From: Septoria linicola
Taxonomy: Eukaryota; Ascomycota; Dothideomycetes; Mycosphaerellales; Mycosphaerellaceae
Length of the DNA stretch: 64,000 bases
Assembly: GCA_024114885.1 (NCBI GenBank)
Contig: CP099425.1
Location: 1,798,001-1,862,000, forward strand
Reading direction: 5' to 3'
Below the pieces are notes generated by a model. It ran no database searches, was not told where the DNA came from, and saw nothing but the letters and a program-made list of their open reading frames with translations. Both the position numbers and the translations under genes were made by a program. Positions 1 through 11,279 of this stretch are shown here, piece after piece. Every line of letters starts with the position of its first letter. Position 1 is the first letter of the stretch.

Positions 1-780
1 CCTCGCCATTCGTCGTGGCACCCATGGTAAAAGTATTGATCGAAGAAGCAGATATGAGTGATTGAGGATCTTCTTATGGTGTCTAGAGATATTCAGTTCT
101 AGTAGCTCTGGCAAGGTGTGAAGCGTGAACGGGAAGGTATTTGTAAAGTGAGGAGTATCGGACAGAATAGTACTTGATTAGAGACGGAGATAGGTGCCTT
201 ATATTGATCTCGACTGGAGAGTCTGGAGCAGAACTATCAGCACGCCTTGCCGTGCAAGAGCTATCGGTATGGCCGCCGCAGCGATGATAGAGTCCTGACG
301 AGAGCTTACATTGGCGGGCAAGCCCTCAGAGCTCTCGGGTGACGCAGCTGTGGCCGTCGGCAATTTCTTCACTCGCCGAGCGTCTGTGCGCGCCTGACTC
401 AGCAGCGCGACACTCTCCTGGGTCTTGTGAGGCATGAGGGGCAAGATACTCACATCGAGTGCGCCAGAAATATTCATAGATTTGGCTTCGTTGGTTTCCT
501 GAGATCGGCCGGGGCTGTAGTGCATATCGTCCGCGCTGTTCTCAGAAGGCGTCGCAGGTAGGATGCGCCCTGCGGACGCGTTCTTGCCTCTGGAGGCAGG
601 TGGTGCCAGCGAGCTGAGTACATCTCTATCTCTTTGCGCCGGACCATAAAATTCTGCTCACTTGAGGTTCTCTGCTTTTCATGACCGTGCTGTGCCACCT
701 TATTCTCAGCTTTGAATCGTAGCAGTGCTGAGACGCGCGAAAGAACGCTGGAACACCGCTGCACTTCGCATTTGTTGACA
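1..780. other. No supported gene (left edge)
   Basis: Overlapping minus-strand frames are open here, the longest about 108 codons between 199 and 525, but they are compositionally ordinary, lack recognisable motifs and shadow one another. A small minus-strand exon cannot be excluded. The stretch just before 781 should hold the promoter of the ammonia-lyase-like gene. I see no repeat or RIP signature. Confidence 0.5.
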
Positions 781-1988
781 ATGACAGAGTATGCCGTACA
801 ACATCTGGAATCTGGAGAGCAATACACACGGCCATGGTCACTAAAGAACGCTGGCCATAATGCGAAATCATTTCCCCAAGAACCAGTCGACCCGGCTGTT
901 GAAGCCTTCCATCGAACCCTTCCAGACTATAACGAGACCAAGTTGCACGACCTGGGTCTGCTAGCCAAGGAAATTGGGGTAGCCCACGTGTTTATTAAGG
1001 ACGAGTCAACACGTTTTGGCCTTCCGGCTTTCAAAGTACTTGGCGCGTCGTGGGCAATACATCGAAGCATATGCAAGCATCTCGGCATACCAGCCTCGAC
1101 TGCTCTGGACGAGTTGATCAAGCAGCTTTCCAAGAACGCTTCAAATCAGATTCGTCTTGTGACATGTTCTGAGGGCAATTGGGGCCGGGCATGTGGCCGA
1201 ATGGCCAAGATTCTTCGTGTTCCGATCACCATATACGTTCCTGGGTTCATGAGCGAGTATACTCAGAACTTGCTACGTGGCGAGGGAGCAGAGGTGAAAG
1301 TGCTGCAGGATGGCAGTTATGATAATTCTGTTGCTGCTACTAAGCGAGATGCTCAAAGTTCTGGCGCATTGATGGTAATGGACACGAGCTGGGCCGACTA
1401 CACAGAAATCCCAAAGGTACTGTCAACGTGGCTCATTATGGGCCGTCTAGGCTAATCAGAAGACAGTGGGTGACGGAAGGCTATTCTACAATGCTCACGG
1501 AAACGGATCGCCAAATTGCGGCTCTGCTCCCCGGTGCCAAGCCAAACGTGTTCATCGTGTCGGTCGGCGTAGGAAGCTGGGCTCATTCAGTTGTCGCTTA
1601 CTACAAAGCAGCCAATCCCAACAATAGAATCTTGACTGTGGAACCGGAGACTGCTGCTTCTTTCAAGGAGTCTTTGCATGTGGGGCAAATTACACCCATT
1701 CAGACCGGAGAGACAATCATGGCAGGCATGAATTGCGGTACCACTTCTCAGCTCGCCTGGCCGATACTGCAGGCCGGAGTGACGGCTGCTGTGACTGTCA
1801 CTGATCGGGAATCGCACGAGAGTGTCCAATATCTGGAGGCCGCCAAGGTGAATGCCGGCCCTTGTGGAGCAGCTACGCTGGCCGCATTGCGGAAGTACGC
1901 CAATACCCTGTCCACAGAAGAGAGACGTGAGATGGTTGTGGTGCTTTTCAGCACTGAAGGTCGGCGAGACTATGAAGTTCCAGTCTGA
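781..1988 (+). CDS. PLP-dependent ammonia-lyase, diaminopropionate ammonia-lyase-like
   Basis: Two exons, 781-1416 and 1467-1988, joined over a 50-bp phase-0 intron, give about 385 residues, near the usual length for diaminopropionate ammonia-lyases of the tryptophan-synthase-beta (fold II) PLP family. The probable Schiff-base lysine is Lys85 in AFKVLGAS. The phosphate-loop region reads SEGNWG at residues 130-135, where the family usually has GNHG, so a Trp replaces His. A Gly-rich VSVGVGSWAHS segment opens exon 2, and PCGAATLAAL near the C-terminus fits the fold. Enzymes of this family remove ammonia from diaminopropionate or serine/threonine-like amino acids. The substrate here is inferred only. 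An in-frame ATG at 712 is an alternative start; 781 was chosen because the family-like sequence begins soon after it. Confidence 0.8.
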
Positions 1989-2839
1989 TTACGCTCTTAC
2001 GTGGAATCATCTCTTACTGTTTACAAGATGCCTTCGAAGTCAGAGGCCTGTGGCATCAGCGTTCACAAGGTCGATATTGCGCTTTGATTCGATGTATGGA
2101 GGCAGTAAGTCAGGCTGCGGGGCACGCATGGGCGGACAGTCGTCTATCGAGCACCAGAACAATTCTGTCGGTATCTTGAATTGGACTACAGTGAACTGCA
2201 CGATCGCACAGGGTCGCTTGCTCAGCAATTGCAGGACTCTCGTATGGCAGACAATCGACCGAGTGCCTCGCTGACGTTCGACTTTGGATCTCTCGAACAC
2301 TAGTTTTACATCAAGACACTCTTCTTCACAACGGCATAACTGATTTAATCTCTAGATGTCTCACACCCATAGACATTGGAGACCTAGCCCAGAGAAATCC
2401 TCCGTTCCTGGCTTGGATTCCCGCAGATCCGGCTTATGATTGGTTCGTGGCGCTCGACTTCATGGTACAACGTTGAGGGTCATCTCCACCACGTGACACA
2501 AGCGTGTCACACCAATCGATCGACCTCCCGCATATGGCTGTACCAACTTTGCAACACACTACTATGGTTCACGTTCAGATGAGTATCCTATTTTGTCACC
2601 AACGCAGTGGACAACGTTTGCAATCCGATGGAATTCTCAGGAACAAGGCCTAACGAAGATGCGAACTCCGATTACTCCTGCATCCGTGTGGGTACTGCAC
2701 CCTGCTCACACTCCTTTCGAAATGCCAATCTGCGTTGTATATAGAGCGCTGCTCCAGTAAGTCTCTGTTCTCGTTCATCATCTTACACTTTCACGCCTTT
2801 TGCATAACAAAGCATCAATTTTTTTGGGAATCAGTCATC
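1989..2839. other. Intergenic, no supported gene
   Basis: Only short unconvincing frames occur. The region just before 2840 holds the presumed promoter and 5' UTR of the secreted protein downstream, with a pyrimidine-rich run near 2760-2830 of the kind common before fungal start codons. Confidence 0.5.
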
Positions 2840-3814
2840 ATGGTCCCGTCCACTCTTTACTCACTGTCGTTCCTGATCGGCCTGTCAGCTGCCGCACCTG
2901 CTGCTGACTACGGCTACCCTGTCTCGTCATCGAAATGCACGACTACTACTCACACCCCGACGACGACATGCACCGCTGAAGCCGGCAAGTACACTCAGCC
3001 AGCGTCTTACCCATCGTCCAAGGGAGGCTACCACTCGGCCGACCCATACCAGCCAGAAGAGTCATCCAAGGCCGGTTACCCTTACCAGACCTCAAAGGCT
3101 GGATACCCTTACGAGACCTCAAAGGCTGGATACCCTTACGAGACAACATCAGCGGGCTACCCAACCTATACCTCCAGCTACTACGGAGGTGGCAACCAGA
3201 CCAGCATCACCTACTCTACGTACCCAACAATTGACCCATTCCCGACAACCACCGATGAGCCAACCACGACTGAGGATCCTTTCCCAGAGCCAACCATCAC
3301 CGATGAGCCAACCATCACTGAGGACCCATTCCCAGAGCCAACCGATGAGCCAACCACCACTGAGGACCCATTCCCAGAGCCAACTGATGTCCCAGAGCCA
3401 ACTGGCGAGACCATCATTGCTCCAGGTCCTCTTGGCGGCGATGTCACCTTCGGCCTCGACCGTGGTCAATCCATTGAGGGCAGCGTTTTCGACCAGAGCG
3501 AGGTCCCACAACAGGTAATCGACGATGGCGTCTCCGTTGACTTCTGTGCCGGTGCATGCGCTGTCTCCAGCTACATCTGCGAGGGTTTCGAGCTCTTCAC
3601 CAACGAATTCGATGTCTTGGTCTGCACCCTCAAGTTCGACCTTGGTGGTCTGACCCCATCTGACGGATCCATCTCTGGCACCATCATCGCTGGCACAGAT
3701 GCCACTGGTGGCGCACAGGACGGCAACACCGACGATGGCGCTGATGCTGGCACTGACGATGGCGAGATCGTCGATGGTGGCGAGATCATCGATGATGGTA
3801 CAGTGGACGCATAG
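2840..3814 (+). CDS. Secreted Thr/Pro/Tyr-rich repeat protein
   Basis: Single-exon protein of about 324 residues. I chose the ATG at 2840 rather than the in-frame 2735 because it is followed directly by a clear signal peptide (VPSTLYSLSFLIGLSAAAPA). The mature part begins with Thr-rich sequence, then three SKAGYPYET-type repeats (about residues 75-105), then Thr/Pro/Glu repeats of the form TTEDPFPEPTDEP (about 140-190). A compact C-terminal domain follows with three cysteines (DFCAGACAVSSYIC) and a fourth in VLVCTLKF, ending in an Asp/Gly-rich acidic tail. The build suggests a cell-wall or extracellular surface protein with an O-glycosylated stalk. No GPI-anchor signal is visible. I do not recognise the C-terminal domain. 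Confidence 0.8.
   Translation: MVPSTLYSLSFLIGLSAAAPAADYGYPVSSSKCTTTTHTPTTTCTAEAGKYTQPASYPSSKGGYHSADPYQPEESSKAGYPYQTSKAGYPYETSKAGYPYETTSAGYPTYTSSYYGGGNQTSITYSTYPTIDPFPTTTDEPTTTEDPFPEPTITDEPTITEDPFPEPTDEPTTTEDPFPEPTDVPEPTGETIIAPGPLGGDVTFGLDRGQSIEGSVFDQSEVPQQVIDDGVSVDFCAGACAVSSYICEGFELFTNEFDVLVCTLKFDLGGLTPSDGSISGTIIAGTDATGGAQDGNTDDGADAGTDDGEIVDGGEIIDDGTVDA
3062..3400 (+). repeat. In-gene tandem repeats (two families)
   Basis: Two adjacent blocks. From about 3062 to 3154 a 30-bp unit encoding SKAGYPYET is repeated three times, the last two copies nearly identical. From about 3255 to 3395 an irregular 36-45-bp unit encoding EPTTTEDPFP is repeated. Both keep the reading frame, so copy number may vary between strains without disrupting the protein. 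Confidence 0.75.
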
Positions 3815-4112
3815 AGAAGCTACGAAGCTACGAACAATGGATCTGAACTACCTATCTACTGCCATCATTGAAGGTGATGATGACCTTGTGGCTTTTCTGA
3901 TTCATGTCTGATGAGGTTTTGTTGGGCAATCATGTGTTTCTAAATGGATTTCTTAGGGTTCTTGGTTTGGGAAGAGTCATAATTTTTACTCATGTCTGGC
4001 TTGGCCGTGATCCAAGCTTGTAAATAGTCACCTTGTCGAGCTGACGAGTCAATATAAATGAGTTGTGCATAGAAAGTCTTTCCAAGTGACCTCTTGCCTC
4101 CCAACTTCACAC

Positions 4113-5815
4113 TCATGAAGAAGTAGTTCTCTCTGTACCCTCTTCGCCGACCGCCAGACCAGTACCATTGCCTCTGCCAGTACCATCGAGGTTAGTGGTG
4201 GCTTGTGCATGAATCACCACCTCATCTGCGAAGATCGGAAGCTCATCAGTAGGCTGAGTTGCTGTGACCTCGTTCGAGACCACAAACACCGTGAGGCCTG
4301 GCACTTGAGATCTGTCATCCAATGCTTGGTGGTCCTAGATTTTCGTGTCAGTTTCATGTACGTAGCGTGAGCACACAAAGGCGCATGAACTTACCACGGC
4401 CACCCTCCAATGCAGATTCTTCTGCAAATATGGAACGATGGTATTAACACTCAGATCAGGTATGAGCTGCGCAATGTAGCGTTCCGTCAACGCAACAGTC
4501 AATGGAATCTGGCCAGTGACTTCCACCTGCTCGCGCTGAGCTTGCTGGCATTTCCCACACCCGGTAGTAGCGCTCTGTCCGAAAGGTGCGAAGAGTCCAA
4601 CAAAGTGAGGGGAGATCGGCCACAACTCGACGTCGTCCTCCTGTACCGGACCAAGGAACAGGTAGACGGCATATTTGCCATCCAAGGCGTGCTTCTCGCC
4701 CTTCACATTAACGATCCAGTCCAAGAACTTGTGGTCCTTGTCGGCGAGGTCGCGGAGGAAAGGCTTCTCCGGCTGGAGAGATTCTTGCAAGAGTACTTGC
4801 GGTTCAGGAAGAGCCGCGACGACCTCGAGGGCTTGTGACGCGGTCGCGACGATTGGCTCCTGCGCGAATGTCTGGATCATCTTTGCTTGCGGAAGCATGC
4901 GAGCGCCAGCAGTCTCGACGTTCGCGAAACTTGCTGATACATCGTCGCCGGGTTGCGGGTACAGAGCACCAATGATGGGAATCAGCTTGCTCCTCCTGGC
5001 TGCAAGTGATAGGCTCTGCAGGCCGGAGAGCTCCTCGTAGGTGTAGTTGAAGTCCTCAATGTTGTGCGTCTGAGCTGACGTATACCACTTAAGCGAGCGA
5101 TCACGAGGGTCAATGTATTTGAAAGGGTAGAGCGGTGTGCTGTCACTATCTGGCTTCTCGAGGTCTTGCCTCATGAATGTCCAAGATGCATTCTGATCTG
5201 TGACCCAAGTGTCTTTGTTCTGAGGATCTTCACGTAACCCTTGCCAGAGGGCGAAGAGGCGATCGATGTTGCTGGAATTATGTCAGCCTTTCTCTTCGTA
5301 GCCTACGGCTCGACTCATCTTACCAGTGATGCAGCCAGAAAATAGGATCAAATGCCGATGCCTCAATCTGTCCCATGTGGCCTCCATTGCCAACAATGCC
5401 ATGAACAGTGTTATGGATATCTTCCAGACTTCCCCACGTTTCACTGCGGGCAGTTCGTTTGCTTAAGATGTCTCGCTGCTGTGTACTGGTCTTGGCGTTG
5501 AACTCCTTGTTACTGAGTCCATCGATGGAATACTTGTTGTTGCACACAGGGGAGAATCGTCGATACGCGCCTAGAATATTGGCAACGCGCTCTGACAAGT
5601 TCCTCTGTTGCGGACCGACTCCAATGATACCAAGGCTGGCATTGTCGTGGAAGCGCTGCACTGCACTTCATAGTGTGCTTTCCCTCTGTTGCGCATTGAC
5701 AGCGCTCTGACGAACTGTTGGGTTGCCATACTTGCGGACATTCTCATCAGCATTCTTTGGCAGCGGCGCGTGGTGTAAAGGATTGTACTTGCGACCTTGC
5801 GGCGGCACTGGTGGC
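4113..5815 (-). pseudogene. 5'-truncated tyrosinase (CuA lost, CuB kept)
   Basis: Read on the minus strand, 5815 to about 5705 gives tyrosinase-like sequence (GRKYNPLHHAPLPKN, KYGNPTV). After a probable 51-bp intron, 5324-5654 carries the CuB region with HGIVGNGGHM and FDPIFWLHH. A 52-bp intron (5272-5323) leads to NIDRLFALWQ, then a long C-terminal domain to about 4395, and a last exon of about 70 codons ends at 4113. Complete fungal tyrosinases have three more copper-binding histidines in CuA upstream. Here that part is absent and the reading continues into a LINE ORF1 fragment. Tyrosinases oxidise monophenols for melanin; without CuA this copy should be inactive. The remaining exons show no internal stop, so the truncation looks fairly recent. 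Confidence 0.8.
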
Positions 5816-6330
5816 ACGCTGCGCACTTCCTGGGTCCGTCGCGCTCCCTCTTCGATGGACAGTCCCGGGATTGGTGCTCCTGAGCACAGTAGCCACATCT
5901 CATTGTTGTCTTGCACTGGGTTCCTATGTGGCCGTATTTGCCATCCTATGTATTTGATTTCCGCTCGAGGGATGAAAGGCCGGTTCTCGTGCAGGATCTC
6001 ATCTCGATTCTCCGTGAATTGGTCCATGTCGATAGAGTGCGTGCGGATGCTGTGAACAATGACGCCGTATGTCGGAACGCGAACAGAGGCCTCCTCCCCG
6101 ACGCGACGAGCCCACTCGTCGCTGTGTTGTTGTAGTGTCTGTGTCTCGCTGATGCTTGCCATCCTAACGACGAGGTCTCCACTCTTGAGCTGATTAGCGG
6201 ACATGATTTTGATCTCTGCTATTTGTTCGTTCGCGCTCTGTTCAAGGGCGCGGTCAATGTGGGATTTGGATAGATGCGGTCTGTGTGTGGTGAGGGTTGT
6301 GCGTACTGCTGGCTAGTGTACCGCTCGCTA

Positions 6331-6368
<38 letters not shown>

Positions 6369-6790
6369 ATAGCTCATTGGCACGCTCTCATGATTCTGTA
6401 GGTTGTTGTCTTTGACGTCCCTCATGATTGCGACTCCTACCTTACCTTGCCCACTTCCATCGCCTCTTTCGCGGCTCCCTTCGTCTCCTCTCCGACCGCG
6501 GCGATCCTCTCTATCTGTGTGTTTGTACCTCGTAGCTCTTTCTTTAGTGCCTCTAGTCTCTGCGACGTCTCTTCTTTCATCGCTTTCGCGTCTCCCCGCA
6601 TCTCGCGCAGCGCGCCGTGAATAGTTCTAGAACTATTCTAGCGGTCATGTCGGGCATGTTCTGTGCTTTTGCGACGAACGACGTCGCGCCTTGGATCATC
6701 ATCTTCACACTTATTTTACTAACATTATATACTATTGTAACAACTAGCGATATCCTGGCCATTGTTGTGTCCAGTAACATATCTGGTCTA
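5815..6790 (-). mobile_element. Tad-like LINE ORF1 (gag) fragment, frameshifted
   Basis: Minus-strand sequence encodes a retroelement gag in pieces: an N-terminal helical part with LEALKKELRGTNTQIERI (about 6500-6620), a poly-Ala stretch from a GCT microsatellite (6333-6369), a middle segment (LKSGDLVVRMAS..., 6204 to about 5960), and a zinc-knuckle region (CGYCAQEHQSRDC, then RKCAACH) reaching about 5815 in another frame. Frame changes occur near 6220 and 5950. The order of parts matches ORF1 of fungal Tad/I-clade LINEs. ORF2 is missing: at about 5815 the sequence switches to tyrosinase. A normal LINE insertion is truncated at its 5' end, so loss of the 3' part points to a later deletion or rearrangement. 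It is not RIP-mutated. Confidence 0.7.
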
Positions 6791-8439
6791 CTTCTTGATC
6801 ACGCACACGCTGAACTTCATCGTCCAATTCCGCGTTACGAGTATACATCTCACTATGATGCCAACCTGTTTTGATCAAGTGCACGACAACATCCGATTCA
6901 GGGTCGCTCTGCAGCGGCCCACCAGGGCGTAGTCTCGCCGAAACCGACATCTCTCGCCATACGTCCATCTCGCCGGCACTGTAGATGATGCGCCGTGCAT
7001 CCGTCGGAAACCAACCACCTGTATATCTGTTGAAGGCCTCGGCGGTGCGATGGCCTGATGCTGTGTCTTCGAGCTCTGCACTCGATTCTGGCGAATGGAC
7101 CATCGCGCACCTCGTCTGGAAGTAGTCGTAGGTAAGGAAGCGACTCACCAGCGGAGTTGACAAAGCCCCCAAAGGTGCCCCAGTCACATATCCACCCATC
7201 ATATCGTTGCATAGAAGCCACTCATACATCTGCCCGTTCAGGGGCTCGCTTAGTCGCGCGTAGGACTCGTCCAAACATGTTCCGTTGATACACAAGTTCG
7301 GCGCAATATATTTTCGAAAGCCTGCAGAGTAGGTTTGAAGAGCCCGAAGGGTTTGCTCGGACGATGTAGCCCAGTCTGCCTGGACTTCTATCGACTTGTC
7401 GAGTTCGAGGAACATGTCATCCAATTCCTGGTCGGGGTCTGAGCCTTCAACCCAACCGCAGTAGGCCTCGATTGCCGTGTCATTCTGACCGATGTCAATG
7501 GTACTCCAGTCACCCCAGATTTCGCTTAGACTGTATAGGAAGTCTGGCGTCTTCATCTCAGCAAGTCCAAAGAGTGTCTTGATTGCCTGCAGATTCTTCT
7601 CGTCCCCGGCTTCGATGATATCGTCTATAAATCGGGTGACACTACTCAACAATCTTATACAGCCCTCTGGTCCATGCTCCATTAGAGGCAAAAGGTAAGC
7701 CCAGTAAGAAGGAATTGCCTGAAGAATAGGCGAGGCCGAAATATATGCCCAGAACGTGCCTGGGAACATGTTCGCGATCCAGCCGGTCTGTGCTGCTGAA
7801 TAGCTTCCACCTAAAAACAATCAATATGGGCTCAAAACTAACATTGAGAATCTACATACCAATCAAAATCCATGGTACGTCCTTTGCAGTGCTTGGGCCG
7901 TCAGTCCACGGAGCGATGAAATTCTGAGCGAACCGCACCACGTCCCTTAGTGCATTGTCCACAGTCAAATACTGCAAATTTGCCTTGGTAAAGTTACTAT
8001 ATGGAAGGCTTGAGCCGTAATAGCGATGCTCGAGGATGATGGTCGCAGCACCAAGGTTTTCGGCAATAACGCCTACTGTTGAAACGTCGGGCCGGTTGAA
8101 GATCAAATACCCGTCGATAGGAGACTCTCCAGGTAGGAAAACAACGATAGGTGCGCCGGGTCTCCAGAAACTACTGTTCCACAGGTAGGCCTGAGAGAAG
8201 AGCCCTAATCCAGGGTCGGTATGATGGATGAGCTGAGCGAAATCTCCTCGGCCGTGGAAAGGTATAGATTTTTGAGATGATGCTAGCCCCAATGGCAGAT
8301 CGCAAGCATTAGGAAGTCTGTGATTTTCTGCAAAAGGTACATCGTATGGGATGGGAGTACTCCGTGCTCCTAGGATGTGTAGAAGCGAGACGGTGAAGTA
8401 CGTGAGCATCGTGGCGAGGATCGTGCTTTTGACTCTCAT
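6744..8439 (-). CDS. Secreted serine peptidase, family S28
   Basis: Exon 1 (8439-7860) and exon 2 (7810-6744), separated by a 49-bp intron, give about 548 residues, the usual size of fungal S28 (Pro-Xaa carboxypeptidase/DPP II-like) enzymes. A signal peptide is visible (ILATMLTYFTVSLLHILGARS). The nucleophile motif GGSYSAA spans the splice site. HRYYG and the conserved WLLCNDMMGG (family form C-x-E/D-W-G) are present, the acid region reads YSAGEMDVWREMS, and the basic residue lies in TGWHHSEM. The family cleaves after proline and is often secreted for nutrition at acidic pH. The LINE ORF1 fragment starts right at its 3' end, overlapping the last codons, so the terminator region may have been replaced. 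Confidence 0.88.
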
Positions 8440-9188
8440 ATAATATTCGGACCACGCACGTTAGTAACGGTGAGATTTTCTATTAGAAGGATTCTATATA
8501 CATATATTGGATGCGACAACGATCATTGTCCACCCTTGGAGGAGTGCTAGGAAGCCTTGGCTTTGAAACATTGACCAACCGTTCCGACTAACTCAATCCC
8601 AGGGATTAGCTTTTACTAGAGCTTAGATCTCGCACTATTGCCTAGATGCGATTACAGCCGTAGCTTAGAGCTGCAATTCTTTACTGAGCTCGGGCTCTCA
8701 GACTCTAGTTAGGGCCAGGGTTGGGTTGATACCGACAGGGCGGCTACGCTGAAAGTTCAAATAGTACAAAATTTTATTGCTTCCTTCCACTAGTACGCTA
8801 AGGAAGCGTAACGCTAGTCCTCATGTTGCCCTCTTCTAATTTCAGGTAAAGGATCAAACAGAGGTGCACAGCAGGGTAGCGCTCTTATTTCTCCGTCCAA
8901 GGTTGGTGATTACTAATTCATGCATAGCAGCGTAAGGTTTGGGTATGTGTATCGGTCGGTTCTCAGGCTAGGAGGATCGGGGGCACTCCAACGCTCAGCA
9001 GAGTAGAAAGACATACAGTAGATTGAACGAGGGAACTGTTCGTCGTATTTGTACATAAAAAAAGGAAACAATTGTCGCGAGAAGCGCTTCTACGTGCCTG
9101 CGGAAATGAATAGAAGTATGCAACAGTAACGTTCAGACTCACAGTCCCGTTCCATCTGCCATTTCCACTCCTCTGACTCCGAGATTCA
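8440..9188. other. Intergenic, no supported gene
   Basis: No convincing frame. The sequence between about 8560 and 8850 is locally enriched in TAG/CTA words and could be an old, mildly RIP-affected repeat, but I cannot assign it. The 8440-8520 end should hold the promoter of the S28 peptidase gene. Confidence 0.4.
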
Positions 9189-10049
9189 TTATCGCAGATC
9201 CACCGTAATGCCGGGGCTTACATTCGGAGTAGCGCCCACGTTCGCGTTTACAGTAGCCAGACTAGTGCTATTATTGTTGCCTCCGCCGCATACGTTGCCA
9301 TTCGAGTCAAAGCCACCCACACAATCACCCGTATTACCACCTTCACTATTGTTGTTGCTATTATTATTGCCGCAAGAGTTCCCAAGCAAATCCAAGCCGT
9401 TGACACAGTAGTCCCCACCGCCGCCGTTGCCATTGTCATTGTTGTTCGTGCATGCATTGCCGGATTGATCAATGCCATTAACACAATTTTTGCTGTTGTC
9501 GTCGTCGTTCTTATCGCCGCTGAACTGGCCGTTGAGGCTTGGATTGCCCACTGCCGCAAAAGGTTGATTAAAGGGCGATTTGGGTCCATACTTCCAAGTG
9601 AAAAAGGAAGACGTCTCTTCGAGGGAATGTGCGCCTCCGTCAATCTTCGTCGTCTTCTGGGACCCACCACCATTGCACTCCACGGTCCAGCTGACGCTGT
9701 TGGGATCGGCACACGGATTGTACGATGACTTTGGCGTTACATATGGAGGATTCGGACCCAGGTCTTCTCGGATTGGCGAATTTATAGGTTGAGGATAATA
9801 ATACGTACTATAAGCATCGTTGGGATAGTGGGGTCCGTAGTAGTAAGAGGTTGAGTATGAGTATGGCCATCCGGTCGAATAGAGGTACGAAGGATAGTAA
9901 CCTGTCCATGCTTGCTGTCGCTTTGCAAGTCGCTTGCCTAACGTCGTACTCTGTCCCCGCGCCGCAGTTTCGACGTCCGGATGAATGGGAGACTCATATC
10001 GTGGCAGGGCGTTAACTAGCAGTAGACTGGAAATCCAGAGCCAGAGCAT
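9189..10049 (-). CDS. Secreted Tyr- and Asn/Gly-rich protein with Cys repeats
   Basis: Single-exon protein of 286 residues. It begins with a short signal peptide (MLWLWISSLLLVNALP) and a propeptide ending in dibasic sites (GKRLAKR) that suit Kex2 processing. Next is a Tyr/Ser/Pro-rich part (residues about 50-95), a middle segment with two cysteines, and three repeats of the form CVNGxDxxGNxC separated by Asn/Gly/Asp runs (about residues 185-265). The build suggests an extracellular structural or adhesive protein. No enzyme domain is seen and I do not recognise the family. AAC/AAT-rich runs make the 3' half prone to length variation. Confidence 0.7.
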   Translation of the reverse strand: MLWLWISSLLLVNALPRYESPIHPDVETAARGQSTTLGKRLAKRQQAWTGYYPSYLYSTGWPYSYSTSYYYGPHYPNDAYSTYYYPQPINSPIREDLGPNPPYVTPKSSYNPCADPNSVSWTVECNGGGSQKTTKIDGGAHSLEETSSFFTWKYGPKSPFNQPFAAVGNPSLNGQFSGDKNDDDNSKNCVNGIDQSGNACTNNNDNGNGGGGDYCVNGLDLLGNSCGNNNSNNNSEGGNTGDCVGGFDSNGNVCGGGNNNSTSLATVNANVGATPNVSPGITVDLR

Positions 10050-11279
10050 ACTGAACAGCCTGGTAGCGACAATTGTAAATCGAAGAAAACCGCCGTCCCT
10101 TCGCGCTTATAATCTGGTACAGATTCGTAGGCTGACGTCCTAAGTAGAAAAGCGACATCAAAGTTCCGTGCGCGTAGTGCTGCTCATTTACTTCCTGCCC
10201 AAGATGCGCAGGCAACGCGGAGTCCGAGTTTTCAGGGGCAGCGATGCTGTGTATGAAATGCTCGATTGCACCTCTGATCCGTGATAGCCGTGCTCATAAT
10301 CAGCAAGATCCTGGGGCATAGTGTCGAAAGCATAATGCATGGTCTCTAGTCACCAGTGCAGGTCTTGCATTGAACGCAAATAATCCATGCAGAGGTAGAG
10401 TTTGGGCTAGTTCAGCCTGAATGGCACCCCTTGTCGAACTTCATGTGCTGGGAACAGCAAAGCAGGAAAAGTTTTTATGTCATGAGACTCATGACCTGCC
10501 TGATGACAAGCATTCTAAATGCCTCATCTGTTGGGATCATGGTCACACCACAAACCTGCTCTGTTTGTGCCAGTCTTTGGAACCCTGCCCAGACACTCCG
10601 GATGACCCCAAGAAACCAGCATTCTCTGGCAGACGTTATCGCACCGCGAAAGAACCCAGCGCGGAACAAACTACCGTCATTTTCCAAGAGCTACCACGGA
10701 CATCAGGTGATAGTAATTCTAGCTGAGTATGCAGGCCGCACTTTTTCTGTTGAAACAGACGTCCTTCCTCTGTAGTTCATTGAAACTTTAGCCTTGCTCT
10801 TATACCATCCTTAGAACGCTATCACACTGTGGTGATGTCGGAATGTTGATGTACGTGGCTTAGGGAATGAAACAAATGATCGAACGGACATTCGAGAGCG
10901 TGACATCATGGATAGTGGTTTCCAAGTCTTCTTCTTCGGTGCAATGTTGATGCAACGCTACTGTTAAGAAGTGGTACAAGAACAGCCCAAGTCTTTGCGA
11001 CGCTTGCAGCAGGTCGTGAGCGAGACAATGGTATACTGTTCAGTAGCTACTAGTTGCACCAAAACTCTCCCGAACAGCTTCTGCAGCAGCGTTGATGATG
11101 CTTCCGTGCATGATTTGGTACTAAGATGGCGCTAGCGGGTATTACTGCACCAAGATTCCCCGCTTCCGCAAAGAATATGAGTCCACCGCCTACGAGTAAA
11201 GAGATCACTTTGAACGACTCTCGACTCTCGCTTTTCAGCGTCTTGTTTGTAAGTCATTGAATGACTAATAAGTGCCAAT
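10050..11279. other. Intergenic, no supported gene
   Basis: Two overlapping plus-strand frames at 10421-10775 are open for 101 and 114 codons. The first has several cysteines (KCLICWDHGH, LLCLCQ), but neither has a signal, a known motif or a clear promoter, so I do not call a gene. The remainder shows nothing recognisable. Confidence 0.4.

Noticed and set aside
1852..2300. Frames after the ammonia-lyase gene (plus 140 codons, minus 86 codons)
   Set aside because: The plus frame starts inside the ammonia-lyase exon in another phase; neither has recognisable content.
10421..10775. Two overlapping plus-strand frames with cysteines
   Set aside because: They compete with each other, have no signal peptide or domain, and no intron would extend them convincingly.
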